Part shown: piece by piece, positions 28,019 to 36,450 of the stretch | Layout of the letters: every line of letters starts with the position of its first letter | Position numbering within the stretch: the first letter of the stretch is position 1 | From: Bacteroidales bacterium | Lineage (GTDB): Bacteria > Bacteroidota > Bacteroidia > Bacteroidales > UBA932 | Direction of reading: 5' to 3' | Length of the DNA stretch: 64,000 nucleotides | Assembly (NCBI GenBank): GCA_017476575.1 | Contig: JAFUZO010000078.1 | Span: 21,511 to 85,510, forward strand | Position numbers and translations under genes: made by a program | Notes under the pieces: generated by a model | What the model was told of the DNA's origin: nothing | Database searches by the model: none | The model's input: only the letters and a program-made list of their open reading frames with translations

Positions 28019-28093
28019 AGGGGCGTAGCTCAGCTGGTTTAGAGCGCTTCAGTCACATTGAAGAGGTCGTCGGTTCGAATCCGACCGTCCCTA
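28019..28093 (+). tRNA. tRNA-Val (anticodon CAC)
   Basis: The 75-nt sequence folds as a cloverleaf. The acceptor stem is AGGGGCG/CGTCCCT with one G-U pair. The D stem is GCTC/GAGC, the anticodon stem CTTCA/TGAAG with loop GTCACAT, the variable loop AGGTC, and the T stem GTCGG/CCGAC with loop TTCGAAT. The anticodon at loop positions 3-5 is CAC, reading GUG valine codons. The CCA end is not encoded. Position 32 is G, which is uncommon. It is flanked by its own promoter and terminator. Confidence 0.9.
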
Positions 28094-28103
28094 CTCCCTT
28101 CCG

Positions 28104-28127
28104 AGAGACCCTTGACGGGTCTCTTTC
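28104..28127. terminator. Terminator after tRNA-Val, possibly bidirectional
   Basis: AGAGACCC (28104-28111) and GGGTCTCT (28117-28124) make a perfect 8-bp stem with a 5-base loop, followed by TTT. It abuts the stop of the convergent ZIP transporter gene and may serve both. Confidence 0.8.
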
Positions 28128-28128
28128 C

Positions 28129-28890
28129 TTATCCCATCATGACGTCCAGGACCATCATCAAGGCAAAACCGGCCGCAAACCCGATCGTGCCGATGTTGGA
28201 ATGCCTTCCTTGCGAGGCCTCCGGGATCAGTTCCTCGACGACGACATAGAGCATGGCGCCGGCGGCGAAAGCCAGCAGGTACGGCATAACAGGCGTCACC
28301 AGCGAGGCTACAAGGATGACCAGGGCACCGCCGACCGGCTCCACGGCCCCGCTCAATGCCCCGATCCAGAACGAACGCATCCGGCTGTTCCCCGCTGCCC
28401 GCAGCGGCATCGAAATGATGGCTCCCTCCGGCACGTTCTGGATGGCGATTCCCAACGAGAGCGCAAGCGCCCCGGCCACCGACATGCCGGCCTCCGCATT
28501 CATGGCCGCAGCCAGCGCCACTCCGACAGCCATTCCCTCCGGAAGATTATGGATGGTCACGGCAAGGGCCAGCATCGTCGTCCGGGACAAGTGGCTCCGG
28601 GGGCCTTCCCGACCACCCGCCGGGTGGATATGCGGCGTGAGATAGTCGATAGCAAGGAGGAATCCGAATCCAGCCAGAAGACCGGCGGTCGCCGGCCCCG
28701 CCCCTCCTCCCAGCCCGATGCCGGGAATCAGCAGCGACCACACCGAGGCGGCAACCATCACGCCCGAGGCAAACCCCAGCAGCGCTTTCTGGAGCAGCGT
28801 CGACATCTCCTTCCGCATGAAGAAGACCAGGGAGGACCCCAGCGCCGTCCCGGCCAGGGGAATCATCAGTCCGATCAGAATGGCTTCCAT
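28129..28890 (-). CDS. ZIP family divalent metal transporter
   Basis: The 253-residue protein has about eight hydrophobic segments. It carries the two ZIP metal-site motifs HNLPEGMAVGVA (TM4) and QNVPEGAIISMPL (TM5), in which the first His is replaced by Gln in the second. A short histidine-containing loop (TPHIHPAGG) lies between TM3 and TM4, as in other ZIP proteins. The family imports zinc, iron or manganese across the inner membrane; the substrate cannot be read here. The start at 28890 gives a hydrophobic N-terminus (MEAILIGLMIPLAG). It is convergent with the tRNA and divergent from fabD, with no operon partners. Confidence 0.9.
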   Translation of the reverse strand: MEAILIGLMIPLAGTALGSSLVFFMRKEMSTLLQKALLGFASGVMVAASVWSLLIPGIGLGGGAGPATAGLLAGFGFLLAIDYLTPHIHPAGGREGPRSHLSRTTMLALAVTIHNLPEGMAVGVALAAAMNAEAGMSVAGALALSLGIAIQNVPEGAIISMPLRAAGNSRMRSFWIGALSGAVEPVGGALVILVASLVTPVMPYLLAFAAGAMLYVVVEELIPEASQGRHSNIGTIGFAAGFALMMVLDVMMG

Positions 28891-28989
28891 ACTGCAAAGA
28901 AAGTGATAATTCTGCGGATTGTCAATCCCCAAGAATGAGTATCGGCCCCCATTTCCTGCGGAATGATGGGAGATTTCCGGAAAATTGTC

Positions 28990-28997
28990 TATATTTG
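28990..28997 (+). promoter_or_regulatory. Candidate -7 promoter element (TATATTTG) for fabD-nifJ
   Basis: TATATTTG in an AT-rich island 21 bases before the fabD ATG. The -33 region is not clear. Confidence 0.55.
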
Positions 28998-29018
28998 TAC
29001 AATATATATTGTGACCTT

Positions 29019-29900
29019 ATGAGCAGAGCATACATCTTTCCCGGTCAGGGATCGCAGTTCCCGGGCATGGCCCGGCCGCTGTATGAACGCAGTACCGAGG
29101 CACGCGCACTGCTGGAGCAGGCCGACGACATCCTCGGTTTCCGCATCACAGACATCATGTTCGAAGGGACGGCCGACGATTTGAAGGCGACGAAGGTGAC
29201 CCAACCGGCCATCTTCCTGCACAGTGTCGTCCTCGCCCGTTGCTGCTCCCTGGAACGCCCCGACATGGTGGCAGGCCACTCCCTTGGTGAATTCTCCGCG
29301 CTGGCTGCAGCCGGCGCCGTCGCTTTTGAAGACGCCCTCCGGCTGGTCGCCCTCCGCGCCGCCGAAATGCAAAAATGCTGTGAACTGGTACCGGGTACCA
29401 TGGCTGCCGTCATCGGGCTTCCGGCCGAAGCCGTGGAGACGATCTGCGACGGCTGCGGCGGTATCGTCGTACCGGCCAACTACAACAGCGAAGGCCAGAT
29501 CGTCATCTCCGGCGAGAAGGAATCCGTTGCGGAGGCCTGCACCAAACTCAAGGAGGCCGGTGCCAAGCGGGCCCTTCCGCTCGCCGTCAGCGGCGCCTTC
29601 CACTCCCCGCTCATGGAGCCGGCCCGGGTGGAACTGGCCAAGGCCATCGAAGCCACGCCGTTCCTTCCTCCCGTCTGCCCGGTCTACCAGAACGTGACCG
29701 CCCTTCCGACCACCGATCCCGCCACCATCAAGGCCAACCTCCTGCGGCAGCTCACCTCCCCGGTACGCTGGACCCAGACCGTCCGCAACATGGTTGCCGA
29801 CGGAGCTTCCTCCTTCCTGGAAATCGGGCCAGGCACCGTCCTGCAAGGGCTCGTGCACCGCACCGCACCGGATGTCGAAGTCAACGGAATATCCGAATAA
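29019..29900 (+). CDS. fabD: Malonyl-CoA:ACP transacylase FabD
   Basis: The 293-residue protein transfers malonyl from CoA to acyl carrier protein for fatty acid synthesis. It has the N-terminal AYIFPGQGSQFPGM motif, the nucleophile elbow GHSLGEFSALAAAG with the catalytic Ser, the malonyl-binding Arg in LRAAEMQ, and VSGAFHSPLM with the catalytic His. Length is normal (about 300-310). The start at 29019 directly precedes the GQGSQ motif; an in-frame extension upstream would read through the promoter. It lies 23 bases before the PFOR gene and may be cotranscribed with it. Confidence 0.93.
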   Translation: MSRAYIFPGQGSQFPGMARPLYERSTEARALLEQADDILGFRITDIMFEGTADDLKATKVTQPAIFLHSVVLARCCSLERPDMVAGHSLGEFSALAAAGAVAFEDALRLVALRAAEMQKCCELVPGTMAAVIGLPAEAVETICDGCGGIVVPANYNSEGQIVISGEKESVAEACTKLKEAGAKRALPLAVSGAFHSPLMEPARVELAKAIEATPFLPPVCPVYQNVTALPTTDPATIKANLLRQLTSPVRWTQTVRNMVADGASSFLEIGPGTVLQGLVHRTAPDVEVNGISE

Positions 29901-29923
29901 GTACATATAAACCTTCAACAATT

Positions 29924-32900
29924 ATGGCTAAAGAAAAGAAATTCATCACTTGTGATGGTAACTACGCCGCCTCCAACATCGCTTACCTCTTCAGTGAGCA
30001 CGCGGCGATCTACCCCATCACCCCGTCCTCGACGATGGCTGAGAACGTCGACGAATGGGCTGCACACGGCAAGAAGAACCTTTGGGGCGAGACCGTAAGG
30101 GTGACCGAGATGCAGAGTGAGGGAGGTGCTTCAGGTGCCGTCCACGGTTCGCTCCAGGCCGGTGTCCTGACCTCCACGTTCACAGCCTCCCAGGGGCTCC
30201 TCCTGATGATTCCGAACATGTATAAGATTGCCGGCGAGATGCTCCCGACCGTCTTCCATGTCTCCGCCCGCGCGCTGGCCTCCCATGCGCTCTCCATCTT
30301 CGGCGACCACCAGGACGTCATGGCCTGCCGCCAGACCGGTTTCGCCATGATTGCTTCCGGTTCCGTCCAGGAAGCCCAGGACATCGCCGCCGTGGCCCAT
30401 CTGTCCACCATCAAGTCCTCGATCCCGTTCCTGCACTTCTTCGACGGCTTCCGGACTTCCCACGAAATCCAGAAGATCGAGGCTCTCGACGAGGATGCCC
30501 TCCGCGACATGGTCTCCACCAAGGCCCTCGCCAAGTTCCGCGCCCGCGCCCTGAAGCCCGATGCCCCCGTCACCCGCGGCACCGCCCAGAACGGCGACGT
30601 CTACTTCCAGGGCGTCGAGACCCGCAACCAGTACTATGACGCCGTCCCGGACATCGTGGCCCGCTACATGGGCGAGATTTCCGAACTCACCGGCCGCAGC
30701 TACCGCCCGTTCGAGTACTACGGCGATCCGGCCGCCGAGAACATCATCGTCGCTATGGGCTCCGTCACCGAGACCATCAAGGAGACCATCGACTACCTCG
30801 CCGGCCGCGGACGCAAGTACGGCCTCATCACCTGCCACCTCTACCGTCCGTTCTCGGAGAAGTACTTCTTCGCTGTGCTGCCGAAGAGCGTACGCCGCAT
30901 CGCCGTCCTGGACCGCACCAAGGAGCCCGGTGCCCTCGGCGAACCGCTCTTCCAGGATGTCAAGACCCTCTTCCAGGGAAAGGACCAGAATGTGCAGGTC
31001 TACGGCGGCCGCTACGGCCTCTCCTCCAAGGACACCACCCCAGCGCAGATCGTCGCCGTCTTCGACAACCTGGAGATGAAGGAGCCGAAAGGCGGCTTCA
31101 CCATCGGCATCGTCGACGACGTCACCTTCCGCTCCCTCCCGATCAAGAACGAAGTTTCCATCGTGAAGCCGGGTACGGCCGAGTGCAAGTTCTACGGTCT
31201 CGGTTCCGACGGTACGGTCGGCGCCAACAAGAACACCATCAAAATCATCGGCTCCCACACACAGAAATACTGCCAGGCCTACTTCGACTACGACTCCAAG
31301 AAGTCCGGCGGCTACACCTGCTCGCACCTCCGCTTCGGCGACCAGCCGATCAAGGCGCCCTACCTGGTGAACACGCCCGACTTCGTCGCCTGCCACGTGC
31401 CGTCCTACCTTCGCAAATATGACGTGCTGAAAGGCATCAAGGATGGCGGTACCCTCCTGCTGAACAGCCTTTGGGATGCAGAGGAGACCATCAAGCAGAT
31501 CCCGGACCACGTCAAGGCCGTCATCGGACGCAAGCATATCCGCCTCTTCATCATCAACGCGACCAAGATCGCGGCGGAGATCGGCCTCGGCAACCGCACC
31601 AACACCATCCTCCAGAGCGCCTTCTTCAAGATCACCGGCATCATCCCCTACGAGGATGCGGTCAAGTACATGAAGGACGCCATCGTCAAGAGCTACGGCA
31701 AGAAGGGCGAGAATGTCGTCAACATGAACTTCGCCGCTGTCGATCGGGGTGGAGAATACACCGAGATCGAGGTACCTGCCGAATGGGCTTCCATCTCCGC
31801 CAAGTTCGAAAACCCGGACAAGGACCGTCTCGCTCCGGCCTTCGTCAAGGAGGTTGCGGACATCGTCAACGCCCAGGCCGGCGACACCCTCCCGGTCAGC
31901 GCCCTGCTCCCCTACGCCGACGGTACGATGCCGGCCGGTACCTCCGCCTTCGAGAAGCGCGGTGTCGCCGTCAACGTCCCCGTCTGGGATGCCGAAAAGT
32001 GTATCCAGTGCAACAGCTGCGCCTTCGTCTGCCCGCACGCCGCCATCCGTCCGTTCCTCCTCACCGAGGAAGAGGCCGCCAAGGTTCCATCCGGCCTGAA
32101 ACTCGCCCAGGGCAAGGCCAACCTCAAGGAATACAAGTATGCCATCTCCATTTCCGTCGCCGACTGTACGGGCTGCGGCAACTGCGTGGACGTCTGCCTC
32201 GCCAAGCCGGAGAAGGCCCTCGCCCTCGACGCCTACATCGACAACGAGGCCGAACAGGCCAACTTCGACTATCTCCACAAGAAGGTCGGTTACAAGGAGT
32301 ATGTGAACAAGTCCGCCAACATGAAGAACTCCCAGTTCGCCCAGCCGCTCTTCGAGTTCTCCGGAGCCTGCGCCGGTTGCGGCGAGACGCCGAACATCAA
32401 GACCATCACCCAGCTCTTCGGCGACCACATGATGATTGCAAACGCAACGGGCTGCTCCTCCATCTATGGTGCCTCCTTCCCGGCCTCGCCGTACTGCACC
32501 AACGCCGCCGGCCACGGTCCTGCATGGGCCAACTCCCTGTTCGAGGACGCCGCCGAGTTCGGCCTGGGCATGAAGATCGGCTCCGACCGCGCCCGGGAGA
32601 CCGTCGCCTCCTACATGAAGAAGGGCCTCGAATGCGAATGCGCTTCCCAGGAGGCCAAGGCCCTCTTCGCCGAGTGGCTGGAAGCCCCGCAAGATGCCGC
32701 AGTCACCCGGAAGGTGGCCGACGCCCTCCTTCCGATCCTGGAGAAGTGCGACTGCGATGTCTACAAGAAGCTCTTCGAGTACCGTCACTTCATCCCGGCC
32801 CGCAGCCAGTGGGTCTTCGGCGGTGACGGCTGGGCCTATGATATCGACTACGGCGGACTCGACCATGTCCTTGCCTCCGGCGAGAACGTCAATGTCCTCG

Positions 32901-33451
32901 TCCTCGATACCGAGGTCTACTCCAACACCGGTGGCCAGTCCTCCAAGTCCACCCCGGTCGGCGCTATCGCCAAGTTTGCCGCCTCCGGAAAGAAGATCCG
33001 CAAGAAGGACCTCGGCATGATGGCCATCAGCTACGGCTATGTCTATGTCGCCCAGGTCGCCATGGGAGCCTCCCCGGTGCAGTTCTTCAACGCCATCAAG
33101 GAGGCCGAGGCCTACGACGGTCCTTCGCTCATCATCGCCTACTCCCCGTGTATCAACCATGGTCTGAAGGCAGGTATGGGACTCTCCCAGAAGGAAGAGA
33201 AACTGGCCGTCGACTGCGGTTACTGGCATCTCTACCGTTACAACCCGGCCCTCGAAGGAACCGACAAGAACCCGTTCAGCCTCGACTCCAAAGAGCCCGA
33301 CTGGACCAAGTTCCAGGACTTCCTCAAGGGCGAGGTCCGCTTCGCCTCCCTCTACAAGATGTTCCCGGACACGGCCCAGGAACTGCTGGAGAAGACCGAG
33401 GAGTTCGCGAAGGTCCGCCTCAGCACCTACAAGCGTCTTGCAGGCAAGTAG
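29924..33451 (+). CDS. nifJ: Pyruvate:ferredoxin (flavodoxin) oxidoreductase
   Basis: The 1175-residue single-chain enzyme converts pyruvate and CoA to acetyl-CoA, CO2 and reduced ferredoxin, the central fermentative step in anaerobes. The order is the N-terminal alpha-like domain (YPITPSSTMAE), the gamma-like domain (FYGLGSDGTVGANKN), then a two-cluster ferredoxin domain. The latter has CIQCNSCAFVC from residue 693 and CTGCGNCVDVC from 748. The TPP-binding domain follows with CAGCGE from 816 and GDGWAYDIDYGGLDHV...SNTGGQ. Length is typical (about 1170-1200). Codon use is strongly biased to C-ending codons, suggesting high expression. A strong terminator follows. Confidence 0.96.
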   Translation: MAKEKKFITCDGNYAASNIAYLFSEHAAIYPITPSSTMAENVDEWAAHGKKNLWGETVRVTEMQSEGGASGAVHGSLQAGVLTSTFTASQGLLLMIPNMYKIAGEMLPTVFHVSARALASHALSIFGDHQDVMACRQTGFAMIASGSVQEAQDIAAVAHLSTIKSSIPFLHFFDGFRTSHEIQKIEALDEDALRDMVSTKALAKFRARALKPDAPVTRGTAQNGDVYFQGVETRNQYYDAVPDIVARYMGEISELTGRSYRPFEYYGDPAAENIIVAMGSVTETIKETIDYLAGRGRKYGLITCHLYRPFSEKYFFAVLPKSVRRIAVLDRTKEPGALGEPLFQDVKTLFQGKDQNVQVYGGRYGLSSKDTTPAQIVAVFDNLEMKEPKGGFTIGIVDDVTFRSLPIKNEVSIVKPGTAECKFYGLGSDGTVGANKNTIKIIGSHTQKYCQAYFDYDSKKSGGYTCSHLRFGDQPIKAPYLVNTPDFVACHVPSYLRKYDVLKGIKDGGTLLLNSLWDAEETIKQIPDHVKAVIGRKHIRLFIINATKIAAEIGLGNRTNTILQSAFFKITGIIPYEDAVKYMKDAIVKSYGKKGENVVNMNFAAVDRGGEYTEIEVPAEWASISAKFENPDKDRLAPAFVKEVADIVNAQAGDTLPVSALLPYADGTMPAGTSAFEKRGVAVNVPVWDAEKCIQCNSCAFVCPHAAIRPFLLTEEEAAKVPSGLKLAQGKANLKEYKYAISISVADCTGCGNCVDVCLAKPEKALALDAYIDNEAEQANFDYLHKKVGYKEYVNKSANMKNSQFAQPLFEFSGACAGCGETPNIKTITQLFGDHMMIANATGCSSIYGASFPASPYCTNAAGHGPAWANSLFEDAAEFGLGMKIGSDRARETVASYMKKGLECECASQEAKALFAEWLEAPQDAAVTRKVADALLPILEKCDCDVYKKLFEYRHFIPARSQWVFGGDGWAYDIDYGGLDHVLASGENVNVLVLDTEVYSNTGGQSSKSTPVGAIAKFAASGKKIRKKDLGMMAISYGYVYVAQVAMGASPVQFFNAIKEAEAYDGPSLIIAYSPCINHGLKAGMGLSQKEEKLAVDCGYWHLYRYNPALEGTDKNPFSLDSKEPDWTKFQDFLKGEVRFASLYKMFPDTAQELLEKTEEFAKVRLSTYKRLAGK

Positions 33452-33468
33452 ACCGGCCTGATTCCACG

Positions 33469-33503
33469 AAGCCGTGGCCCCGGAAAGGAGCCACGGCTTT
33501 TTT
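33469..33503 (+). terminator. Intrinsic terminator of nifJ
   Basis: AAGCCGTGGC (33469-33478) pairs with GCCACGGCTT (33490-33499), then TTTT. The stem can extend with CACGAA/TTCGTG. It separates nifJ from the convergent polysaccharide locus. Confidence 0.9.
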
Positions 33504-33524
33504 CGTGCCGTCCGGCCGCGAAGA

Positions 33525-35417
33525 TTACAACCGGACGGTGAAGGTGGCGGAGGAACCGGCCGGGACGACCGCCTCGAACCCGACGACCCGGACGGCGGAC
33601 AGGTCGTCATCGTAGGAATGCCACTTCTCGGTGCTGAAACGAGTCAGGGTCACGGGGACATCTGCCGCCACGGTGAGGGTCCGGACCTGGCCGGATCGGG
33701 TCAGGACGATGCGGTCGGCCTGCACGTCGGCCTCGGCCTCGGTCACGAGGGTCCAGCGGACCCGGGCCTCCTTTCCGGCGAGGGCCTTGACCTCGTCGAT
33801 GACGACCAGGCTCTCGTTGTCCACGATCTTGGCGGTCCGCACGGCCGAGGCGACTTCGCCGGAGAGGGCCGGGGTCAAGTCGATGGTCCCGCCCTTCTCA
33901 TGAGCGTCGTCCAGCACGGCCGTGAAGGCGCATTTCTCCTCGACCCGGTGATCGGCGTCGTTGACGGTCAAGGTGTTATGGAACTTGTTGTGCAGGCGCA
34001 TGAAGGTCCAGCGCAGGGACTCCTGCGTCATGGTCCAGAAGTTGCCGCCGGCCGCCTTCATGGCATTCTCGGCCGCCGTGTAGGAAGTGCTGCCGAGGTC
34101 GGCCGCCCAGCGGACCCCGTCCGCATCGAAGACGAAGGAGCCCGTGTCCATGTGTCCGTGGCTCGTCCGGGCCCGGCCGCCCTTGATACCAAGGTACTTG
34201 TCCGAGGCGTCGCCGCCCCAGCCGGTCCGTACCATCACGAGCGGGGTGAGTCCGTCGCCGGACCAGACCGTCTGCGACGGGGCCTTCACCCCGTCCAGGT
34301 CGACGTCGCCGACAAAGGCCATGACCATCGGCAGGAGGCGTTCTTCCGTCCCGGCCGCCGCCATGGTGTACCGGGGCAGTTTCTGGACTTCGGCGTAGAG
34401 CAGGCCGGGATCGTCGTACTTCCGGGCGAGATACCAGTTGGCGACGAGGAAACTCGTGTAGGCACCGCCGTCGCTGTAGTTGAAGGCGAGGTTGACCGGA
34501 CTCTCCATGAACATGATGTAGGGGCCAGTCTTGGACAGGCCATGGATGTTTCCCATGCCGTAGTCCTTGCCCTGGGCCGATTCCAGGCATGCCATCATCA
34601 GCACCTGGAAGGTCGTCCCGTATCCCCAGTAGGAATAGCCCTCGGGGTAACTTCCGTCCGGGGAATAGATGGTCGCGGCGATCGGCAGGTTGGACGCCAC
34701 GGAGGCGTCGATCATGTTCTGACAGAGGACCGGATACTGCTCGTAGATGGCCAGCGCCCCGAGCACGAGGCCGGCGTTGCAGACCTGGTTCCAGTTGGTC
34801 GGCGACTGGTAGAAGTTCAGGTTCCAGACCTTGCTCCGGGCCGGAGTGAAGGCATACTCCACGATGGCCTTCTCCACCATCGCCCGCGTGTCGGCCGAGA
34901 GGTCGGCATACAGCCAGTCATAGCCCAGGGCCACCGCCGTGCACATCTCCGCCACGTCCAGGAAGTGCGACTTGGCATTCCAGGAAGCGAAACTGCACAC
35001 GGTCCGGATATCGTCCTCGGCGTGTTCCAGATACTTCTTCTCCCCGGTCATCCGGTAGGCGTAGGCACAATGGAAGATCCGGGTCAAGGCGGCCCGGGAC
35101 ACCGTCAAGATGCGTTTCCCGGCCTCGTCCAACTGGAACTCCAGCGGGTCCGTGGCGCCCGCCGCCTTGTAGGAGTCCGCAATCCGCATGATCAGCGCAT
35201 GGGTAGCCGCGAGCGTCTTGTCGTCCCCGGCATCGATCCGGCGGCGGAGCGCCTCGAAATCCTCGGCGTGCATCAGCAGGCGCGGATGGTTCTCCGCCGT
35301 CAGGGCCGGGTCGACCTGTACCGACGTCACCTCCGTCGGACGCGGATAGTATTCCTTCTCCTGGGCGCATCCCGCCGCGACAAGGACCAGCGCCAGCAAC
35401 ATTCCATCCATTCTCAT
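33525..35417 (-). CDS. Heparinase II/III family lipoprotein, putative polysaccharide lyase
   Basis: The 630-residue protein starts with a lipoprotein signal (cleavage before Cys at about residue 17, LVAAGCAQE), so it is probably anchored to a membrane. The alpha-helical toroid covers roughly residues 60-370 and includes the recurring NWNQVCNAG motif. The C-terminal beta-sheet domain carries the heparinase II/III signature SHGHMDTGSFVFDADGVRWAADLG. Relatives cleave uronic-acid-containing polysaccharides by beta-elimination (for example PL12, PL15, PL17 and PL21); I cannot assign a family number. It is the last gene of the seven-gene SusC/D operon, 4 bases after the DUF1735-like gene. A catalytic His in SHGHMD is plausible. 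Confidence 0.8.
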   Translation of the reverse strand: MRMDGMLLALVLVAAGCAQEKEYYPRPTEVTSVQVDPALTAENHPRLLMHAEDFEALRRRIDAGDDKTLAATHALIMRIADSYKAAGATDPLEFQLDEAGKRILTVSRAALTRIFHCAYAYRMTGEKKYLEHAEDDIRTVCSFASWNAKSHFLDVAEMCTAVALGYDWLYADLSADTRAMVEKAIVEYAFTPARSKVWNLNFYQSPTNWNQVCNAGLVLGALAIYEQYPVLCQNMIDASVASNLPIAATIYSPDGSYPEGYSYWGYGTTFQVLMMACLESAQGKDYGMGNIHGLSKTGPYIMFMESPVNLAFNYSDGGAYTSFLVANWYLARKYDDPGLLYAEVQKLPRYTMAAAGTEERLLPMVMAFVGDVDLDGVKAPSQTVWSGDGLTPLVMVRTGWGGDASDKYLGIKGGRARTSHGHMDTGSFVFDADGVRWAADLGSTSYTAAENAMKAAGGNFWTMTQESLRWTFMRLHNKFHNTLTVNDADHRVEEKCAFTAVLDDAHEKGGTIDLTPALSGEVASAVRTAKIVDNESLVVIDEVKALAGKEARVRWTLVTEAEADVQADRIVLTRSGQVRTLTVAADVPVTLTRFSTEKWHSYDDDLSAVRVVGFEAVVPAGSSATFTVRL

Positions 35418-35421
35418 AGCA

Positions 35422-36444
35422 TCATCTGTAGTTTTCCGGATTCTCGTCCTGCCACTCGTTGACCCCGTCCCGGATGCGGTTCCGGAAGGTCAGGGTATCG
35501 GTCACGTAGGCCAGGGCGCCGTCCGCCGTCTCGTAGGTGTAATGGAGGTAGATCTGCCGGTCCTGCAGGAGGCGGGCACCATTGAAGCGGCTCCCCTCCG
35601 AGGACAGGATGGTCACGTCGGGGCTCGTCACGGCCACCGTCCCGTCCGCCGCGAAGGTGAGGACCAGGGAGCCGTCCGCGTCGCCGACCTTGTCGGAAAG
35701 CACCCGCGTCCCGTCCAGCGTCTTGAGGATGCAGAGGTCGGCCTCGGCCTGGGGCACCGTCGTCTCGTAGACCGATTCGGACACAAGGTCGTCGCCGTCC
35801 ATCACGGTCGTGCGGCCGCCGTGGTACCAGTTGCCGTAGAACTTGTTCTCGCAGCGGACGCCGATCACGGCGAAGGACTTCTCCCGCAAGAGCGTATCGG
35901 CATCGGCGGAGCGGACCTGGAACCCGAGCGCATACCCTGCGGTGAAGGCGGCCGGGTCGTCCAGCATCGCCTCCTGCATCCGCACCGTCGCAACGGCCGT
36001 ATGCTCCCCTTTCGCTATCTTCATCCCGGACAGGCCCGAGACCGTGTAATATGCCTCCGGCAGCGGGGTCAATCCCGACACGCCGGTGAAGGCCGTCGTC
36101 ACATAGCCCTGGCTCAGCGTGCCGAGCGGGGCCTTGTCCAGCATCCCGTCCAGCGCCGTGAAGGCGGCGCATGACCCTTCCGCGAAGCCAGAGAGGTCAC
36201 CGGTCACCAGGCCGGGGTCCAGCACGACGTCCAGCGCCCGGTCGCGGCGGTTCTCCAGCACGCCGGCCAGGGCCACCGTAAAGTCGAAGTGCGGGTCCTC
36301 CCCCACCACGAACGTCCGCAGGTCGTATTGATAGGCCACGTACACCCCGGAATAGTCGTAGTCCAGGACATAGTCATCGTAGCATCCGGTCAGGCACACG
36401 AGGCCCGCCAGCAGCATTCCCATCGATTGTGTTCTCATAGTCAT
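35422..36444 (-). CDS. DUF1735/DUF4361-like surface lipoprotein (SusE-position glycan binder)
   Basis: The 340-residue protein has a lipoprotein signal ending in CLTGC. The N-terminal half resembles the DUF1735 (BT_3987-like) beta-sandwich, ending near SGMKIAKGEHTA...FTAGYALGF. The C-terminal half begins around ENKFYGNWYHGG and looks like the DUF4361-type domain seen after DUF1735 in polysaccharide utilization loci. Such proteins sit in the SusE/F position and are thought to bind glycans at the cell surface; this is family knowledge and was not demonstrated here. An alternative ATG two codons downstream is equally possible since no Shine-Dalgarno is visible. It lies between SusD and the heparinase-like gene with gaps under 7 bases. 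Confidence 0.65.
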   Translation of the reverse strand: MTMRTQSMGMLLAGLVCLTGCYDDYVLDYDYSGVYVAYQYDLRTFVVGEDPHFDFTVALAGVLENRRDRALDVVLDPGLVTGDLSGFAEGSCAAFTALDGMLDKAPLGTLSQGYVTTAFTGVSGLTPLPEAYYTVSGLSGMKIAKGEHTAVATVRMQEAMLDDPAAFTAGYALGFQVRSADADTLLREKSFAVIGVRCENKFYGNWYHGGRTTVMDGDDLVSESVYETTVPQAEADLCILKTLDGTRVLSDKVGDADGSLVLTFAADGTVAVTSPDVTILSSEGSRFNGARLLQDRQIYLHYTYETADGALAYVTDTLTFRNRIRDGVNEWQDENPENYR

Positions 36445-36450
36445 AGCGTT

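Noticed and set aside
30131..33610. Long open frame on the minus strand antisense to nifJ
   Set aside because: Shadow of a highly codon-biased gene; composition is G/D/V/L-rich without motifs.
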